Of a stretch of DNA of 64,000 nt, positions 26,191 to 37,285 are shown one piece after another. Within the stretch, counting starts at the first letter, position 1. Each line of letters begins with the position of its first letter. Both the position numbers and the translations under genes were made by a program. Under the pieces are notes generated by a model, which was not told the origin of the DNA, searched no databases, and saw nothing but the letters and a program-made list of their open reading frames with translations. The DNA comes from JAGVSR01 sp964589785 (GTDB taxonomy: Bacteria; Pseudomonadota; Alphaproteobacteria; Rhizobiales; Hyphomicrobiaceae). The stretch spans positions 215,576-279,575 of the forward strand of contig CAZPUQ010000005.1 of NCBI GenBank assembly GCA_964589785.1, read 5' to 3'.

Positions 26191-27180
26191 GTGGATCCGA
26201 CGCCTGACCGTCCCGCGCCCAACATCGTGCGCACATACCTGAAGTTCGAGACGCCGATCGCGGAGCTGGAGCGCAAGGTGCAGGAGTTGCGCGCGCTGGA
26301 AGGCTCCGACACGGCCGTCTCCATCTCCGACGAGATCAAGAAGCTCGAGCAGAAGGCGCACGCGGCGCTGGCGGAGACGTACGCCAAGCTGACCCCCTGG
26401 CAGAAAACCGAGGTGGCCCGCCATCCGGAGCGCCCGCACTGCCTCGACTACGTCAGCGGCCTCATCGAGGACTTCACGCCGCTCGCGGGCGACCGCTACT
26501 TCGGCGAGGACGAGGCCATCGTCGGCGGCATCGGCACATTCCGGGGCCGCTCGGTCATGGTCATCGGCCACGAGAAAGGCTCCGATACGGAAAGCCGGCT
26601 GCGCCACAACTTCGGCATGGCCAAGCCCGAGGGCTACCGGAAGGCCGTGCGCCTCATGCAGATGGCCGAACGATTCCAGCTTCCGGTCATCACGCTGTGC
26701 GACACGGCGGGCGCCTATCCGGGCGTCGATGCCGAGCAGCGCGGCCAGGCGGAGGCGATCGCGCGCTCCACGGACTGCTGCCTCGCGATCGGGGTGCCGC
26801 TGATCGCCGTCATCATCGGCGAGGGCGGATCGGGCGGCGCCGTCGCGATCGCGACCGCCAACCGCATCCTGATGCTCGAGCACGCGATCTACACCGTCGC
26901 CTCGCCGGAGGCCGCCGCCTCGATCCTGTGGCGCGACAGCTCGAAGGCCGTCGACGCGGCCACGAGCATGAAGATCACGGCCCAGGACCTGGAGACGCTC
27001 GGCGTCATCGACACGGTGGTGAAGGAGCCCGTGGGCGGCGCCCACCGGGACCGCGAGCTGATGATGAAGCGCGTCGGAGATGCGATCGCCAAGGCGCTCG
27101 CCGAGTTCGACGGCAAGAGTGCGGCTGAGGTCCGCCGCCAGCGCCAGGAGCGATTCCTCGAGATCGGCCGTTCGCTGTGA
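26191..27180 (+). CDS. accA: Acetyl-CoA carboxylase carboxyltransferase subunit alpha
   Basis: One half of the carboxyltransferase of acetyl-CoA carboxylase, which makes malonyl-CoA for fatty acid synthesis. The N-terminus has the typical YLKFETPIAELE helix. The crotonase-like core includes GEDEAIVGGIG, LCDTAGAYPGVDAEQRGQAEAI and IIGEGGSGGA, followed by EAAASILWRD. I start it at GTG 26191 because GACGAGG lies 7 bases upstream; GTG at 26167 is possible and would add 8 residues. At 329 residues it is slightly longer than E. coli AccA. accD is not in the window. No clear promoter was found in the 170-bp gap upstream. Confidence 0.95.
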   Translation: MDPTPDRPAPNIVRTYLKFETPIAELERKVQELRALEGSDTAVSISDEIKKLEQKAHAALAETYAKLTPWQKTEVARHPERPHCLDYVSGLIEDFTPLAGDRYFGEDEAIVGGIGTFRGRSVMVIGHEKGSDTESRLRHNFGMAKPEGYRKAVRLMQMAERFQLPVITLCDTAGAYPGVDAEQRGQAEAIARSTDCCLAIGVPLIAVIIGEGGSGGAVAIATANRILMLEHAIYTVASPEAAASILWRDSSKAVDAATSMKITAQDLETLGVIDTVVKEPVGGAHRDRELMMKRVGDAIAKALAEFDGKSAAEVRRQRQERFLEIGRSL

Positions 27181-27393
27181 GCGCCTCGGCCGCCGGCCGG
27201 CCTGACGTGCGTCCCTCAAGTTATTGTTTATGCTCGGCTTCGACGCCTCATCAGCGCCCTATTCACAGGGCCCAATGCGGCGTTGACACTGGCGGCGTCA
27301 GCGCCGCACAGTCGTCCGCGACGTTCTTTGTTGGGGATTTGTTTACCTTCTCAATCAGATGCTGGGTCGCATGCGCCAGGGGAGAGTTTGCGT

Positions 27394-28506
27394 ATGCGAC
27401 CGGCCGGTCAGGGTGGGGACGTGATTTCGAGGGTCCGGATCGGAGCAAGTCTCCTCGCCGCGGCGGTCCTGCTCGCGGCGTGCGGCAGCGTGCCGGAGAT
27501 TACGCCCGCCGAGCAGCCGCTGCCCAAGGAGACGCTCGATCTCATCGGCAAGAAGGGGATGCAGCCCGGCCGCCCCATCTTCGTGCGCATCTTCAAGGAA
27601 GAATCCGAGCTCGAGGTCTGGAAGGCGCGCGAGGACGGCCGCTTCTACCACGTCAAGACGTACCCGATCTGCAACTGGTCGGGCGAGATCGGCCCCAAGC
27701 TGAAGAAGGGCGACAAGCAGGCGCCCGAGGGCTTCTATGCGGTCGGTCCGAAGCAGATGAAGCCCGATTCCAATTATCACGTGGCCTTCAATCTCGGCTT
27801 CCCGAACGCGTATGATCGCGCCAATGACCGCACCGGCGAGTTCCTGATGATCCACGGCAAGTGCAAGTCGGCCGGCTGCTACGCCATGACCGACGCGCTC
27901 GCCGAAGAGATCTACGCGCTGGCACGCGAGGCGTTCAAAGGCGGACAGCCGGCCTTCGAGGTGCACGCGTTCCCGTTCCGCATGACGGATGAGAACCTTG
28001 CGCGCTTCAAGAAGAGCAAATGGTACTCGTTCTGGGCGACCCTGAAGCAGGGCTACGACTACTTCGAGACCTATCGCGTGCCCCCGTCGATCGCCGTCTG
28101 CGAGCGCAAGTACGTCATCGGCGTCAGCCTGCCTGCGACCGGCCGGATCGATCCGGAGGGCGTGTGTCCGCGGTTCCAGAAGCCGCTCATCCAGCCCTTC
28201 AGTCCGAACCTCCTCGACCAGCAGATCGCCGATCAGCGCATCGTGGTGCCCGGCGCCAAGGCGCGCGCGGACACCGCTCTTGCCTGGTCCAACGGCGACG
28301 CTCCGGCGCCTGTGGCCATGCCGGTGGCTTCCGGCGCGCAGGCGGCGCCGGTTGCCAAGGCCGGCGCCACGGGGTCGATCGACGGTGCCGCGGCGGCCAC
28401 GCCCGTTGCCGCGCCGCTGACCGCGGAGCCAGCCGCGCCGGCACGGCCCAAGCCCGCCAAGAAGCCCTATACGATCCCCTCGTCGCTGGGCTTAAATCAG
28501 CCCTGA
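27394..28506 (+). CDS. YafK/DpaA-type L,D-transpeptidase family lipoprotein (paralogue 1)
   Basis: The first of three tandem paralogues. It has 370 residues. A lipoprotein signal ends in LLAAC (Cys30), so it is probably lipid-anchored. The YkuD-type catalytic domain (about 60-240) has PIFVRIFKEE, TYPICNWSGEIGPK and GDKQAPEGFY, then the active-site segment MIHGKCKSAGCYAMTD with His154 and Cys162. The SxGC motif is that of the YafK/DpaA branch; E. coli DpaA cleaves the Lpp-peptidoglycan bond. The tail (about 290-370) is Ala/Pro-rich. The ATG at 27394 follows GGGGAGAG; GTG 27421 is an alternative. A TTGACA at 27283 lacks a convincing -10. Confidence 0.88.
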   Translation: MRPAGQGGDVISRVRIGASLLAAAVLLAACGSVPEITPAEQPLPKETLDLIGKKGMQPGRPIFVRIFKEESELEVWKAREDGRFYHVKTYPICNWSGEIGPKLKKGDKQAPEGFYAVGPKQMKPDSNYHVAFNLGFPNAYDRANDRTGEFLMIHGKCKSAGCYAMTDALAEEIYALAREAFKGGQPAFEVHAFPFRMTDENLARFKKSKWYSFWATLKQGYDYFETYRVPPSIAVCERKYVIGVSLPATGRIDPEGVCPRFQKPLIQPFSPNLLDQQIADQRIVVPGAKARADTALAWSNGDAPAPVAMPVASGAQAAPVAKAGATGSIDGAAAATPVAAPLTAEPAAPARPKPAKKPYTIPSSLGLNQP

Positions 28507-28585
28507 TCGGCGGCTTTCCTTGCGGAGGCGAGCGGCGGGTCGCGACCCGGCCGGCGATGGCACCGGAGAGGCGGGACCTCGGATC

Positions 28586-29506
28586 ATGGCGTCACACAAC
28601 GATCCGGCGCGGCCGGCCCGACGCACGCGCCTTGGCGCGGGCCTGCTGAACGGCGTGCTCGTCGTCCTCGCCGCCGCGGCGGCCCTGATCGTGCTCGTGC
28701 CGAATCGGGAGCGCGAGGCCTATTTCATCTCTCTCGAGCGGCACTACCGCGTGTGGCTCGCGTCCCTCGGCCGGCCCATGCCCGGTACGCCGGACCTTGC
28801 GCGCCTCGGCGAGCGCCTTGCGGCCAAGGAGCTGGCGCTCGGCGCGCCGGTCTTCATGCGCGTGTTCAAGCGTGAGTTCGAGCTCGAGCTCTGGATGCTC
28901 AAAGGCGAGCGCTATGTCCACTTCGCGACCTATCCGATCTGCAAGTGGTCCGGCCGGCTCGGGCCCAAGCTCAAGACCGGCGACCGGCAGGCTCCCGAGG
29001 GCTTCTACTCGGTCGATCGCCCGGCGCTCAATCCGAACAGCCAGTGGCACCGCTCGTTCAATCTCGGCTTTCCCAACCCGTATGATCGTGCGCAGGGGCG
29101 CACCGGCTCCTTCCTGATGGTGCATGGCGGCTGCGGCTCGATCGGCTGCTATGCGATGACGAATCCGGTCATCGACGAGATTTGGACGCTCGTGACCCGC
29201 GCCTTCGACGGCGGGCAGCAGCGGTTCCAGGTGCAGGTCTTTCCCTTCCACATGACGGAGCGCAATCTGGCACTCTATTCTGGGGGGGCGTGGGATGCCT
29301 ACTGGGCCAACCTGAAGACGGGCTATGACCTGTTCGAGACCGACCGCGTGCCGCCGACCGTCGGCGTGTGCAACAAGTCCTATGCATTCGCCTCGGGTGC
29401 CCGGACGCGCGACCCGTCGGGACCGGTGACGGCGCAGTGCCTCGCCTCCCCGGTGTCGGCCGCGCGGGCGGAGGGCGCGGCCGGTGTGGCACCTTTGCCG
29501 CGCTGA
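28586..29506 (+). CDS. YafK/DpaA-type L,D-transpeptidase family protein, membrane-anchored (paralogue 2)
   Basis: The second paralogue, 306 residues. Unlike the first it has no lipobox: an N-terminal helix (about 17-38) would anchor it in the inner membrane with the catalytic domain outside. The domain keeps PVFMRVFKREFELELW, TYPICKWSGRLGPKLK and GDRQAPEGFYSV. The active site is MVHGGCGSIGCYAMTN, with His180 and Cys188. A short Ala-rich tail ends it. The start ATG at 28586 is 79 bp after paralogue 1. All catalytic residues are intact, so it should be an active cysteine transpeptidase or amidase-like enzyme on peptidoglycan stem peptides. Confidence 0.87.
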   Translation: MASHNDPARPARRTRLGAGLLNGVLVVLAAAAALIVLVPNREREAYFISLERHYRVWLASLGRPMPGTPDLARLGERLAAKELALGAPVFMRVFKREFELELWMLKGERYVHFATYPICKWSGRLGPKLKTGDRQAPEGFYSVDRPALNPNSQWHRSFNLGFPNPYDRAQGRTGSFLMVHGGCGSIGCYAMTNPVIDEIWTLVTRAFDGGQQRFQVQVFPFHMTERNLALYSGGAWDAYWANLKTGYDLFETDRVPPTVGVCNKSYAFASGARTRDPSGPVTAQCLASPVSAARAEGAAGVAPLPR

Positions 29507-29674
29507 ACGGGGCTTCCGGGGCGATGCGCCGCCGCAATCATAGAACGAAAGCGGCCTGTGCCCGTAAACGGTGGACACCGGGGCGGGCCGCTGGCCCCGG
29601 GCGGTTGCAAGGGGACGAGGTCTGCGGCTAGGCTGCCCGCCACGTCGAGCCTTGCCGCGCAGTCGAGAGTCACA

Positions 29675-30886
29675 GTGCCGTACGCCCGCGCCATCTCACG
29701 TCCGAGCGGTTGGGACCGGTCCCGCAGGGGATTTCGGGTCGCTTTCGTGCATGCCGGCCTCGTGCTGCTGGCCGGGCTGGCCCTAGTCGCCGAAGCCCGG
29801 GCGCTGTCGATCGAGCTCAAGGATGCCGCCCCCGACCGCGTCGAGCGCCAGCGCGCAGCCGCCGTCGGTCGCCTGCCGCTGCCCGGTACGCCCGATGTGA
29901 CGAAGACGGCGGAGCGGCTCGCGGCCAAAGGCTTCGCCAACGGCGCGCCGATCTTCATCCGCATCTTCAAGGCCGAATCCGAACTCGAGCTGTGGATCGA
30001 GAAGGACGGCCGCTACGAGCTCTTCGCCGTCTATCCGATCTGCCACTGGTCCGGCACGCTCGGTCCCAAGCAGCAGGAAGGCGACAAGCAGACGCCCGAG
30101 GGCTTCTACACCATCACCTCGCGCCAGCTCCATCACGTGGGGCGCTGGCCGCGCTCCTTGAACCTCGGCTTCCCGAACGCCTTCGACCAGGCCGCGGGGC
30201 GCTCGGGATCCTACATCCTCGTGCACGGCGGCTGCTCGTCGGTCGGCTGCTTTGCGATGACAAACCCGGTCATCGGCGAGATCTATGGTCTCGCGACGGC
30301 CGCGCTGAGAGCCGGTCAGCGCCACATCCCGGCCCACGTCTTTCCCTTCCGCATGACCGCCGCCAACCTCGACAAGCACAAGACGAGCGAGTGGGCGGGG
30401 TTCTGGTCGAACCTCAAGGAGGGCTTCGACAGCTTCGAGCGGACACGCCAGCCGCCGCGGGTCAGCGTGTGCGAGGCGCGGTATCACATCCAGGACGTCA
30501 GCCCGTCGGAGGCGGGCTCCGCAAGCCCTTTAGCCGTGTGCGGCGCGACGGCCGCCGCTATTCGATCGTCGGACAAATCCGCCACGCTTGTCCCGATCGA
30601 GACTCCGTCGAGCCCGTTACCGCCACAGCCGAGCCTCCCAACGGAGCCGAGCCTTCGACCGCCGGCCTCGGCCTCCGTCCCGCTCAGCACGACGGAGCCG
30701 ATGTTCGAGCTCGTGGTGAACCTCAATCCGCCGCGGCGGCCGGCGGGCTTGGCGCTGGCGCGAACGGCGGGCCGGGCGCCGTGCAACTTGGCGCGACCAA
30801 GCTGCCGGAAGTTCATGGCGCTGAGAACCGAGGCGAAGAGCGCCAAGCCGGCGCGGCTCGCTGAGACCGTGCGCCGCAAGCGCTGA
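29675..30886 (+). CDS. YafK/DpaA-type L,D-transpeptidase family protein with long tail (paralogue 3)
   Basis: The third paralogue, about 403 residues from GTG 29675 (preceded by GAGAG). The frame is open from 29558, so the start is uncertain. A hydrophobic segment (about 22-42) ending ARA looks like a cleavable signal peptide. The catalytic domain has PIFIRIFKAE, YPICHWSGTLGPK, GDKQTPEGFYTI and LVHGGCSSVGCFAMTN, with His184 and Cys192. After about residue 285 comes a Pro/Ser/Thr-rich, then Arg/Ala-rich tail of ~110 residues absent from the other two. Its different anchoring and tail suggest a different place of action in the envelope. Confidence 0.84.
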   Translation: MPYARAISRPSGWDRSRRGFRVAFVHAGLVLLAGLALVAEARALSIELKDAAPDRVERQRAAAVGRLPLPGTPDVTKTAERLAAKGFANGAPIFIRIFKAESELELWIEKDGRYELFAVYPICHWSGTLGPKQQEGDKQTPEGFYTITSRQLHHVGRWPRSLNLGFPNAFDQAAGRSGSYILVHGGCSSVGCFAMTNPVIGEIYGLATAALRAGQRHIPAHVFPFRMTAANLDKHKTSEWAGFWSNLKEGFDSFERTRQPPRVSVCEARYHIQDVSPSEAGSASPLAVCGATAAAIRSSDKSATLVPIETPSSPLPPQPSLPTEPSLRPPASASVPLSTTEPMFELVVNLNPPRRPAGLALARTAGRAPCNLARPSCRKFMALRTEAKSAKPARLAETVRRKR

Positions 30887-30907
30887 ACCTTCCTTGCGGA
30901 CCTTGCG

Positions 30908-30945
30908 ACGGGCCGGGGCTGCGTGTCATAGAACGCCCGGCCCGT
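30908..30945 (+). repeat. Inverted repeat upstream of yqhA
   Basis: A perfect 10-bp stem, ACGGGCCGGG (30908-30917) with CCCGGCCCGT (30936-30945), around an 18-base loop. No T-run follows. It lies 18 bases before the yqhA start, so it could be an mRNA structure near the ribosome-binding site, a regulator site, or a weak terminator of paralogue 3. Confidence 0.4.
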
Positions 30946-30963
30946 TCAACTGCGAGAGATGCC

Positions 30964-31503
30964 ATGACCGACAAAGTGCATACGCCGACGGCGATCGAGC
31001 GCACGTTGGAGAACGTGATCTTTGCGAGCCGCTGGCTGCTGGCGCCGTTCTATCTCGGTCTCGCCCTGTCGATCGTCGTCGTGCTCATCAAGTTCATGGC
31101 GGAGTTCTTTCACCTCGCCGCCCACGCGTTCACGGCGACCGAGTCGGACGTGATCCTCGGCGTGCTGGCGCTCGTCGATCTGGCGCTGATGGGATCGCTG
31201 CTCATCATCGTCATCTTCTCGGGCTTCGAGAACTTCGTCTCCAAGATCGATCACACGGGGCACAGGGACTGGCCGGAGTGGATGGGCAAGATCGACTTCA
31301 GCGCGCTGAAGCTGAAACTGCTCTCCTCCATCGTCGCGATCTCGGCGATCCATTTGCTGAAATCGTTCATGGCCTTGAAGACGATCACGCCGGAGTTCGA
31401 GAAGTCGCTCTTCTGGCTCGTCGTCATCCATCTCGTCTTCGTCGTCTCGAGCGTGCTGCTGGCCCTCTCGGACCGCATCGCCGGCGGCAAGGGAGAGAAG
31501 TAA
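30964..31503 (+). CDS. yqhA: YqhA/UPF0114-family membrane protein
   Basis: A 179-residue inner-membrane protein of the TIGR00645/UPF0114 family. The N-terminal ERTLENVIFASRWLLAPFYLGL is the family hallmark. Four hydrophobic segments follow (about 22-45, 62-85, 110-130, 145-168), with the conserved loop SGFENFVSKID. The function is unknown. GAGAG lies just before the ATG. It is the last gene before the bidirectional terminator facing secA. Confidence 0.92.
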   Translation: MTDKVHTPTAIERTLENVIFASRWLLAPFYLGLALSIVVVLIKFMAEFFHLAAHAFTATESDVILGVLALVDLALMGSLLIIVIFSGFENFVSKIDHTGHRDWPEWMGKIDFSALKLKLLSSIVAISAIHLLKSFMALKTITPEFEKSLFWLVVIHLVFVVSSVLLALSDRIAGGKGEK

Positions 31504-31534
31504 TACCGCTCTCGAAACTGAACTCTCCGATACG

Positions 31535-31566
31535 AAAAAAGCCGGGCTGATCGCCCGGCTTTTTTT
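31535..31566. terminator. Bidirectional Rho-independent terminator between yqhA and secA
   Basis: A perfect 7-bp stem, GCCGGGC (31541-31547) with GCCCGGC (31553-31559), and a 5-base loop. It is flanked by A6 on the left and T7 on the right. It therefore works for both converging transcripts: yqhA on plus and secA on minus. Confidence 0.93.
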
Positions 31567-31592
31567 ATGTCAAAACGTGAGCAGACGCCGTC

Positions 31593-34556
<2,964 letters not shown>

Positions 34557-34720
34557 GGGGATCGATGTCCTTGAAATGAGCGCGCTCGCCGGATGAGCGC
34601 ATGCCGCCCGGCACGCTCCGCCCGCACCGGGCGAAGTGCCGACGATCCATGACAGACGTCGTGCGGAGACAGCTCGGGCGGGAGAGTAGGCGCCGCGCCG
34701 CTCTCCGGTTCACGGGCGCA

Positions 34721-34750
34721 GACATAAGGATGGCCCCCCTTAATTGTCAA
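34721..34750 (-). promoter_or_regulatory. Candidate secA promoter
   Basis: On the minus strand a perfect TTGACA (complement of 34745-34750) is followed 18 bp later by TATGTC (complement of 34721-34726). The -35 is a 6/6 match and the -10 is weak. It lies 165 bp before secA. Confidence 0.5.
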
Positions 34751-34815
34751 CGCGTCATGGTCCGCGCTTTCGGCCCGCGCGGGCCAAATTCGGCCTCTTT
34801 TCTCCAAAACTTAAC

Positions 34816-34844
34816 TTGGCAGAGCGGTGTGCCGGGTCTATCCA
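34816..34844 (+). promoter_or_regulatory. Candidate promoter of the parvulin gene
   Basis: TTGGCA (34816-34821; 5/6 to the -35 consensus) and TATCCA (34839-34844; 3/6) are spaced by 17 bp, about 90 bp before the GTG start. Confidence 0.4.
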
Positions 34845-34932
34845 GGCGCACGCATTTCTAAGGGTGGCAGGAGCCGGTCCGGGGCCCGCCTTGCCCGTCC
34901 GTTGGCTGCAAGGTTGGAAAGGACGTGAGCAC

Positions 34933-35898
34933 GTGAAGGTTTGTCTTAAGTTTCATGCGGTTGCCTTGAGCGCTTTCGTGCTCGGTGCCGGCATCGGTCT
35001 GGCGCACGCGCAGGACAAGGTCGTCGCCACCGTCAACGGCCACGCCATTTCCGAGGCCGACCTTGCGCTCGCGGACGCCGAGATCGGCAACGAGCTCGGC
35101 AATCTGCCCGAGACGATGCGGCGCCGCGTGCTCGTCGAGTTCATGATCGAGAACCAGCTCTTCGCCGAGGCCGCGGAAGCCGAGAAGCTCGGCAGCGGCC
35201 CGGACTTCGACAAGCGCATGGCGTTCTGGCGCCAGCGGGCCTTACGGGACGCCTACTTCGACAAGAGCGTGAAGGCGAGCATCGGCGAAGACAGCGCGCG
35301 CGCCATCTACGAGGACAAGGTCAAGCAGCTGAAGCCCGAGGAGGAAGTGCAGGCGCGTCACATCCTCGTCGCGAGCGAGGACGAGGCCAAGAAAATGGCC
35401 TCCCGGGTCGCGGCAGGCGAAGATTTCGCGCAGCTCGCCAAGGAGAATTCCGGAGATGCCGGCTCCAAGGAGCAGGGCGGGATGCTCGGCTACTTCGGCC
35501 GCGGCCAGATGGTGCCGCCGTTCGAGGAGGCCGCGTTCGCGCTGAAGACGGGCGAGATTTCCAAGCCGGTCCAGAGCCAGTTCGGCTGGCACGTGATCAA
35601 GGTGGAGGATCGCCGCCAGAAGCCGCCGCCGTCCTTCGACGAGGTCAAAGACCGCCTGATCGGCTCGATGGTGCAGTCCAAGGCCCAGAACATCGCCGGC
35701 GAGCTGCGCGGCAAGGCGAAGATCGATTACGTCGATCCCGAGATCAAGAAGATGGCCGAGGCGGACGCCAAGAAGCAGGCGGAGGCCCAGGAAGCCATGA
35801 AGAAGCAGATGGAGGATGCGGCGGCCGCCGCGGCCGGAGCGGCGGCGGTGAAGCCGGGCGACAGCCCGGCGCCTTCCGCCCCGGACGCCGACAAGTAG
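34933..35898 (+). CDS. Periplasmic PpiC-type (parvulin) peptidyl-prolyl isomerase
   Basis: A 321-residue exported protein. The signal peptide (about 1-26) ends GLAHAQ. A SurA-like helical N-terminal region follows (about 27-140: ATVNGHAISEADLALADAEI, RRRVLVEFMIENQL). The parvulin domain (about 143-240) has ARHILVASEDEAKK, GMLGYFGRGQMVPPFEEAAFAL and FGWHVIKVEDRR. The C-terminal tail is rich in Lys, Ala and Glu and probably disordered. Such proteins help outer-membrane and exported proteins fold. The start is GTG 34933 with GGAAAGGA 9 bases upstream; the frame is open further up but without a better site. Confidence 0.92.
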   Translation: MKVCLKFHAVALSAFVLGAGIGLAHAQDKVVATVNGHAISEADLALADAEIGNELGNLPETMRRRVLVEFMIENQLFAEAAEAEKLGSGPDFDKRMAFWRQRALRDAYFDKSVKASIGEDSARAIYEDKVKQLKPEEEVQARHILVASEDEAKKMASRVAAGEDFAQLAKENSGDAGSKEQGGMLGYFGRGQMVPPFEEAAFALKTGEISKPVQSQFGWHVIKVEDRRQKPPPSFDEVKDRLIGSMVQSKAQNIAGELRGKAKIDYVDPEIKKMAEADAKKQAEAQEAMKKQMEDAAAAAAGAAAVKPGDSPAPSAPDADK

Positions 35899-35933
35899 CC
35901 GGCTCTGTCCGGCGAGGCCGTCAATCCTTTCTG

Positions 35934-35972
35934 ATCAGGCCGCTTGCGCAAAAGCGGCCTGATTGCTTTTTT
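35934..35972 (+). terminator. Rho-independent terminator after the parvulin gene
   Basis: A perfect 12-bp stem, ATCAGGCCGCTT (35934-35945) with AAGCGGCCTGAT (35952-35963), and a 6-base loop. It is followed by TGC and T6 (35967-35972). Confidence 0.92.
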
Positions 35973-36028
35973 GCAGCGACATAACGCCTGCTCCGACAGC
36001 CTCACTCAATCCCTCTCGCCGGTAACCC

Positions 36029-37276
36029 ATGGCCACACAGTCCAAGACGTCGCGTTTTGCGCCCGCCGCCCTGCCGCGGCTCGAGCCCCTGCAAGGCGTG
36101 CGCTTCGCCACCGCCGAGGCCGGCATCCGCTATAAGAACCGGACCGACCTCATGGTCGCCGTGATGGACGAGGGCACGACGGCGGCCGGGGTGCTGACGC
36201 AGTCGAAGACCGCGTCGGCGCCGGTGCTGTGGTGCCGCAAGAGCCTGAAGCACGGCAAGGCCCGGATGCTCGTCGTCAACTCGGGGAATGCGAACGCGTT
36301 CACCGGCATGCGGGGCCGCGCCGCGGTGGAGGCGACGGCCGCGGCCGCCGCGGCCGCGGTCGGGTGCGGTCCGAAGGAGGTCTACATCGCTTCGACCGGC
36401 GTCATCGGCGAGCCGCTCGATCCGGACAAGTTCACGCATCTGCTGGCGGATCTCGCCGGCCGTGCCACGCCCGACACCTTCGAGGACGCCGCGCGCGCGA
36501 TCATGACCACCGACACCTACCCGAAGCTCGCGACGCGCAAGGCTCTGATCGGCGGCGTGGAGGTCACGATCAACGGCTTCTGCAAAGGCGCCGGCATGAT
36601 CGCACCCGACATGGCCACGATGCTCTGCTTCATCTTCACCGATGCCGCGATTGCGGCCGAGGCCCTGCAGGATCTTCTCGCCACGCACGTGCAGACGACC
36701 TTCAATGCCATGACGATCGACGGTGATACATCGACCTCCGACACCTGTCTTCTGTTCGCCACCGGCGCCGCCGCGGCGTGGGGGCAGAAGCGCGTGGCGC
36801 GGGCGAAGTCGAAGCGGCTCCAGGATTTCAGCGCGGCGCTGCACGACCTGATGCGCGATCTGGCGATCCAGGTCGCCAAGGACGGCGAGGGCATCTCCAA
36901 ATTCGTGTCCTTTGTCGTCGAGGGCGCCGAGAGCGAGACCGCCGCGCGCAGGATCGCGCTGTCGTGCGCCAACTCGCCGATCCTCAAGACGGCGATTGCC
37001 GGCGAGGACCCCAACTGGGGCCGGGTCGTCATGGCGGTCGGCAAGTCGGGCGAGGCCGCCGACCGCGATCGGCTTGCCATCTGGTTCGGCGAGCACTCGG
37101 TTGCCCGCAACGGCGAGCGCGCGTCCGAGTATGACGAGGCGACGGTCGCGGCCTACATGAAGAACGCCGAGATAACGATCCGCATCGACGTCGGTGTCGG
37201 CAAGTCCTCGGCGACCGTATGGACCTGCGACCTGACGCACGACTACGTTTCCATCAACGCGGACTATCGCAGCTAG
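36029..37276 (+). CDS. argJ: Bifunctional glutamate N-acetyltransferase / amino-acid acetyltransferase ArgJ
   Basis: Ornithine acetyltransferase: moves the acetyl group from N-acetylornithine to glutamate in the cyclic arginine pathway, and the bifunctional type can also use acetyl-CoA. It has 415 residues, the normal length. The self-cleavage site is in APDMATML, between Ala196 and Thr197; Thr197 becomes the catalytic nucleophile of the beta chain. Other features are LVVNSGNANAFTG and GEDPNWGRVVMA. Here the usual Asn before MATML (PNM) is Asp. The tpm-like gene follows after 9 bp. Confidence 0.97.
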   Translation: MATQSKTSRFAPAALPRLEPLQGVRFATAEAGIRYKNRTDLMVAVMDEGTTAAGVLTQSKTASAPVLWCRKSLKHGKARMLVVNSGNANAFTGMRGRAAVEATAAAAAAAVGCGPKEVYIASTGVIGEPLDPDKFTHLLADLAGRATPDTFEDAARAIMTTDTYPKLATRKALIGGVEVTINGFCKGAGMIAPDMATMLCFIFTDAAIAAEALQDLLATHVQTTFNAMTIDGDTSTSDTCLLFATGAAAAWGQKRVARAKSKRLQDFSAALHDLMRDLAIQVAKDGEGISKFVSFVVEGAESETAARRIALSCANSPILKTAIAGEDPNWGRVVMAVGKSGEAADRDRLAIWFGEHSVARNGERASEYDEATVAAYMKNAEITIRIDVGVGKSSATVWTCDLTHDYVSINADYRS

Positions 37277-37285
37277 GCAAGGCCC

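Larger units (their letters stand above)
34557..34932. other. Divergent promoter region between secA and the parvulin gene
   Basis: About 375 bp without a gene. Its middle (34735-34830) is clearly AT-richer than the surroundings and holds a candidate promoter for each direction. Nothing else recognisable was seen. Confidence 0.6.
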
